Shown in pieces: positions 59,520 through 64,000 of a stretch of 64,000 bases of DNA. The notes under the pieces are model-generated. The model saw nothing but the letters and a program-made list of their open reading frames with translations, had not been told where the DNA came from and searched no databases. A program made the translations under genes and the position numbers. This stretch comes from Scortum barcoo. Its lineage: Eukaryota; Chordata; Actinopteri; Centrarchiformes; Terapontidae. The stretch spans positions 8,855,759 through 8,919,758 of the forward strand of contig CM041551.1 in the NCBI GenBank assembly GCA_023238725.1, given 5' to 3'. Position 1 is the first letter of the stretch. The number at the start of each line of letters is the position of its first letter.

Positions 59520-59795
59520 CATGGCACTGACAGTGGGAGATGGATGCAGGGGCTTTCACAGCGCCCTTCGCCTTTGTCTTTGGCTAACGCTTGGTGACAT
59601 TTTGATAGAAGATTTGGTGTTAGACCGAGGGGCCACATGCCGAGAGAGGGATGACCTTCTAGGAGACCTCAAGGAACACATAGCCATAGTCTCACGCTGT
59701 CTTCTGACTTTGTTGTTTGACTTTGCGAGCTTTCATGGGTCACCTTAAAGACGCAGCCTGGATTTAATTTCACCAGTTATTAGCTGTGCTCACAT
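59520..59795. promoter_or_regulatory. Candidate conserved non-coding element
   Basis: Repeat-free, balanced-composition sequence contains repeated CTTTGTCTTTGG / CTTTGTTGTTTGACTTTG (Sox/TCF-like) and CACCAGTTATTAGC. A 75-codon frame crosses it without a recognisable domain. Confidence 0.25.
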
Positions 59796-60999
59796 ATGTA
59801 CCCAAACAGTTTGACAAGTGGGGGGAAAATAACCATTTTAGAACTCAGATGACCACATCCCAAAGCACAGATCTGCCTAATTCCACTGTTTACAGATCTT
59901 ATAAATATTCACAGCGGTATTAACAGCGCTGTCTGCCCTTGCATTAAAATATCGGACAGTTAGTGATGAAGAATTTGAACCTAACAGATCCCCGTGTAAA
60001 CAAAGACGGCAGTGTGGCGACATTGCAATTACAGGTTTGGCATTTAACAGACTGCATCGCTGGCTAATGCGTGATAGTCTGACAGGAGGACAAAAGCGGG
60101 AGGAGACTGACTTCACCGAGAGCTCAGTACTTCAGGTCTGGACTGTAGACATGTCATTGTAACACTCCATGTATTATCAGCACATTTATTACAACCGCTG
60201 ATAAGTGACATGGCCCCTAACAAATGCAGTTTTGGCCTATGCGGTAGCTTTTATTTGTACTTTATGATGATCATGTCCACTCTCTGATTCCCTTAAGATG
60301 CAGGATCCAACTTCTCTCTAAATCAGGAAAAAAAAAGAGAAATCCCCATGCTTTACACTGCCTCTCTGTCTCTTGGGGAGCTACTGAAAAGCAGATAGAG
60401 GGATAGAGGACAGAGAGAGTAAGAGCAAGGGTGGGGGGAGAAAAACAATAGGCCAAGGAGTCTCTTAGCCCCTTTCTCCCATCAGAACTAGCAGTGTCCA
60501 AACCAGGCATTCCTGGGCTATTATTTGCCTCTCACTGGATCTGATCTGCCACTTTAATTACCTTAGTGTGTGTATGTGTGAGTGTGTGCATTTGTGTGAG
60601 GGTGGGTGTGTGTGTGAGAGCCTGTGTGTCCGTGTGCACGCGTGTGAAAGCGAGGGGACATGCTTAATTAAAAAACAGAGGTAGGAGCAGCTCAGGCCAT
60701 CTCTTTTGTTCTTCTGTTAAAAGAAGGGAACTGTGTCTGCACTGTGGAAAAACCTGGGCTTCATTGTTAGTTTCTCCCTCTCTCTCTCCATGTATCTGTC
60801 TATCTATCGCTCTCCCTCAAATGAAAGTGGTCTGGTTGGTTAGCAGAGCGAGGGAAGCCAGTGGGGGAGAGGGAGAGGAAGGTTTCTTAGCCAGCAGTAA
60901 CATGATCTGCCTTAAAAGAAGCAGTAGTGGGCACTACTGCTGTGAAAGGTGCGAAGCCAGGGGAATGGAGAAAAACAAGGAGAAGCACGGCACATAACT
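59796..60999. other. Non-coding stretch
   Basis: Unique sequence with GT-rich DNA at 60566-60650 and a short CT run at about 60775-60788. Nothing else is recognised. Confidence 0.5.
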
Positions 61000-61095
61000 T
61001 TTCCATCAATTTATTTGCAAGACAAAATGTCAGCTAATCAGCTTTTGTTGCGCTAATTACAAGTTATTATATCGATCTGTGCTAGTTTAAAGATT
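61000..61095. promoter_or_regulatory. Candidate conserved non-coding element
   Basis: GTCAGCTAATCAGC and GCGCTAATTACAAG (TAATTA at 61054-61059) are followed by TATATCGATCTG in repeat-free DNA. Confidence 0.35.
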
Positions 61096-61589
61096 TCTGT
61101 GTCCAAAGTGTTACTTTGAGCTCAGAAAGGTAGAGCAGGAAAATATTATACTCACTTGACAGGGAGACCAGACATCTCATTACTTCTCTATCCAACTATG
61201 CTAAATTAACACATGCTGAATGGATCAGGATGACTTCAAACGCCTACACCAGGCTGCATTGCACCACATTGCTCTTTCATAAGAGAGGATGGGCTAAGTC
61301 AAGAGTTAAGACTTAAGCATTTTACTTAAGATCTAGCACCCAGTCTTCTGAAAGCGAAAAAAGGCTCTTTCCCCACATCAGGGTCATTTATCAAGAGACA
61401 CTCATTCAGTACATTCACAGGACCTCTTACACTGTATGCTATATATTTTTTATCCCTCCATACTAGTACTAAACACATAATTTCGTGTCCTTGTATTTTC
61501 CGTATTTTTCATAAAAATAGTTATGAAAAGCAATGCAAACAAAAGGTAGAGAATAAACACAATATCTAGTCACACAGTGTTACTTTGTC
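61096..61589. other. Non-coding stretch, nothing recognised
   Basis: Unique AT-leaning sequence with no simple repeat and no visible gene. Confidence 0.5.
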
Positions 61590-61950
61590 TGTGGTACATT
61601 GGCGGCACAATTAATGGGTTCAATTAAACCAGACATAACAAAATAATGGACAATTGCGTTATTGTTGGCAGGCAGCGCACATATAAACAGCTGCTAACCT
61701 GTTAGCATTAGGGGTGATATGTCAGTGCCAAGTGCTTAACACATTGGCTTATCCATAAGACATAATTTCATACTTAAAGTGTTAGGAGATGCATAATTCA
61801 TAAACCGCAGTGTTTTATGTCCGAGCTACAATTCAAAGGGGTTGCTCCCCAATGAAATAAGCAGTGAAATGACACCACTGACAAGTAGTAAATCCTGTCG
61901 TATGTGTCGCATTAGCTCTCAAACCCACTGCTTCTGAACAGCTTTACCCT
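61590..61950. promoter_or_regulatory. Candidate conserved non-coding element
   Basis: About 360 bp without any simple repeat. Motifs include GGCACAATTAATGGG, CAATTGCGTTATTG, AACAGCTGCT (E-box), CTAACCTGTTAGCATTAG, and ATGCATAATTCATAAACC. Long repeat-free sequence in a window dominated by microsatellites supports functional constraint, but only indirectly. Confidence 0.35.
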
Positions 61951-62269
61951 CAATCACATTTAACACGAGCCTTGGTAAGAGGGACACTGGTGGAAAAATG
62001 AAATATGTTTACGTCTGACTGCAGGAACAAGCCCAGTGTGTTGTTTTGGCGCTAGGTGAGCATAATGGCTGATTTATGGTAAAAAGCTGAACGAGCTGAA
62101 ATTTAAGTGGATCTGGAAAAGCCTTTATTTTATATTATTTTTTTCCAGACACTGCCAAATTCATTTTGTTCTCTTCTTCTGTCACAGAGGCAGAACAGCT
62201 AAAAATGAAGACATAAATTTGTGGTGAAACAGTGTGTGTGTTAATATCATGCATTTTTGTGGCGTGCCA
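61951..62269. other. Non-coding stretch, nothing recognised
   Basis: Unique sequence; no repeat and no coding signal. Confidence 0.5.
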
Positions 62270-62375
62270 CATATCTGGCCCGTTTAACCAGTTGCTCGTT
62301 TAGAATGCAGAGCTAATTGCTGCCAATTACTTTGCAATTACAAATGCGAGTTAACATGTAGATAGGTGCGCTTGT
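62270..62375. promoter_or_regulatory. Candidate homeodomain-site cluster
   Basis: Three closely spaced sites, GCTAATTGC, CCAATTAC and GCAATTAC, fall within about 32 bp (62312-62341). The CAATTA/TAATTG form suits NK- or LIM-type homeodomains. The spacing is roughly one helical turn. Confidence 0.4.
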
Positions 62376-62559
62376 GTTGTTTGTGTACAACTATTGGCGA
62401 TTTGTTTTTCGTGTACATATCACACATCTCCCTTCCACCTTTTGCCACATCCATGCTGAACAGATAAGCAGCAAAATTCATTTTCTGCTCCTTGTGAATT
62501 CTTCTTTAATCTCACGAATGGAGAGGCTGAGACCGAGTGAGACACAGAGAGAGAAAACA

Positions 62560-62790
62560 TAATTTCTCTCTTTTAATCTATCACTAGTCCCCATGGAATC
62601 ATCTCTGGGATATGTCAGATTAGACCTGATTATAGCGCGTGCACACACATGCACCCACAAACATACTCACACACATGTTTGATTTCATTCCTCACGCTTT
62701 TACTGTCCCTCCCACTGGCTTTGTTTAGCCCTGGATTGTTGCGGATTAATCCTCTAATTGCTTTGTAGCTTTGTTGTGCGAGAGAGAGGG
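62560..62790. promoter_or_regulatory. Candidate conserved non-coding element
   Basis: TTTTAATCTATCACTAG and GTCAGATTAGACCTGATTAT are followed, after a short CA-rich break (62640-62672), by GCGGATTAATCCTCTAATTG. GGATTAATCC at 62742-62751 is a perfect palindrome formed by two bicoid/OTX-class GGATTA sites. Confidence 0.4.
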
Positions 62791-62799
62791 AGTGTAGAA

Positions 62800-64000
62800 A
62801 AAGAGAGGGAGAATTAAGCAGCAGGTGGATTGGGTTAAAGGTTAACATGGCTCTTTAAAGCTTTCTTTTAATGCCAGCTCATTTACACGCAAGCATCTGA
62901 AAGGCGCTGGTACTGTATCAAGTGAAAAAACACTGGCATGCACAACTAGTTCTCATTTGTTGTGTTTAGCTGAGCAAGAAAGCAGTTTCTTCTAAGTAGC
63001 AAGCAAGGTTTTTCTTTTTCTATCCTCATGGATTTGTTTTAGTTCTTTCTCCTTGTTTCTTTAGGTGATGAGAAAATATTCCTATGATTACAAAAATTAA
63101 ATGGCTGTGGCTTGCTGTGTGTTTGTGGGCTCAGGAGGCCCTTTTACTACACTGTGTGAGTGTGTTTGTGTGTTCCTTTGCATTTGTGCCTTGTTGTGAA
63201 AAGCCAAGAGATTGAAGTAGTGAGGGGTTGAGAGATGGGCAGCCGCCCAGGATTGATAACATCTCACTGGTATTCCAAACATCATTCCTTATGGAAGCTT
63301 GTTCTCTCTATCTTTCCCTCTCTGTCATTCTCTTTATCTCCATGAAAAGACATTTGAATAATATAATATGAATGTAAATTATGTATTCCTGCATAAAAAT
63401 ACCAAAATCTACCTTTACAAATGTTCAAGCACAGTTAGCCGCATGACAGTATACAGGCTCTTACTTTCCTTGTCCACACAGAGTCTTAGTCATACCCTAA
63501 AGGCATGAATAGGTTAATAGGTGCTGCCTAATTAGCAACTCCTGACTAGTAAGAACATGCCAAGACTGATTTAGCCAATGATCGAAGACTCCTCCAACTC
63601 CAATCTACTTTTTGTCTTAAAGGAAGACACAAACTTTTCTGCATACAAGTTATTTAATAAACTTTGATGTTAGTTACATCTGTGTGCTACTCATGTTGTC
63701 CACAGCTGCACTTTTGAAACAATGCAAAGGAAACTACCTGGTATTAGCCTGGCATCATAATCTTTTAACACAGCATTAGCATACACAGGACACAACAGAA
63801 GTAAAACTGCTTCCAGGTTCCAGTTTTGCTCAGTGGTATGTCGATCAAAGAGTCCATTTACTAGACAATTGGGTTATTCCTATAAACTTCCCTACTGCTG
63901 ACTGCCGTGGGAGCTGCTTCATTCATTTATACCTAATTTCCCCAGCTTCTAAGCTCTGGTCCCTGGGGCCAATAAGAGACAAAACTTTTGTTCAAGGATG
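62800..64000. other. Non-coding stretch to end of window
   Basis: Unique sequence with TG-rich DNA at 63115-63175. No exon, transposon or array is recognised. The window ends inside this stretch. Confidence 0.5.

Overview
The window looks like non-coding DNA from a ray-finned (teleost) fish. Three things support this. A very large number of dinucleotide, tetranucleotide and polypurine microsatellites is spread over the whole window. A decayed copy of a dispersed repeat that I recognise from many fish genomes lies at about 6925-7392. A short hAT-type transposon relic with a target-site duplication lies at 38253-38615. I see no bacterial-style gene organisation, no tRNA or rRNA gene, no recognisable protein domain in any frame and no convincing protein-coding exon. 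The long open frames are either read-through of simple repeats or look like chance. I therefore report no CDS.

Layout. From 1 to about 41 kb the sequence is intergenic or deep intronic: AT-leaning unique sequence broken by microsatellites. Islands of repeat-free sequence rich in homeodomain, POU-octamer and E-box type motifs resemble vertebrate conserved non-coding elements, for example 8065-8330, 10385-11165, 18150-18660, 23495-23705, 32340-32560 and 37890-38235. A locally duplicated, diverged element lies at 18690-19170. A (GT)n/(TA)n tract of about 400 bp lies at 26865-27264.

From about 41.2 to 45.2 kb the base composition changes sharply. A weaker CpG-rich patch (41290-41640) is followed by a dense CpG island (about 43230-44640; about 33 CpG in 43709-43912). 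There are plausible plus-strand splice signals: donors at 43509/43510 and 45129/45130, and an acceptor at 44000/44001 behind a long pyrimidine tract. I infer a promoter with one or more non-coding 5' exons of a plus-strand gene, so that 45.1 kb to the end would be a long first intron. I could not identify that gene.

From about 45.2 to 64 kb the sequence is again non-coding, with more motif-rich, repeat-free islands than the left half (46.2, 46.5, 48.4-48.7, 50.1-50.35, 54.0-54.17, 57.8, 58.9-59.1, 59.5-59.8, 61.0, 61.6-61.95, 62.3 and 62.6-62.8 kb). A CpG-island promoter with a long, element-rich flank and no nearby coding exons is typical of a developmental transcription-factor locus. This is inference, and comparison with other genomes would test it. 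No CRISPR array, defence system, operon or novel enzymatic system is visible.
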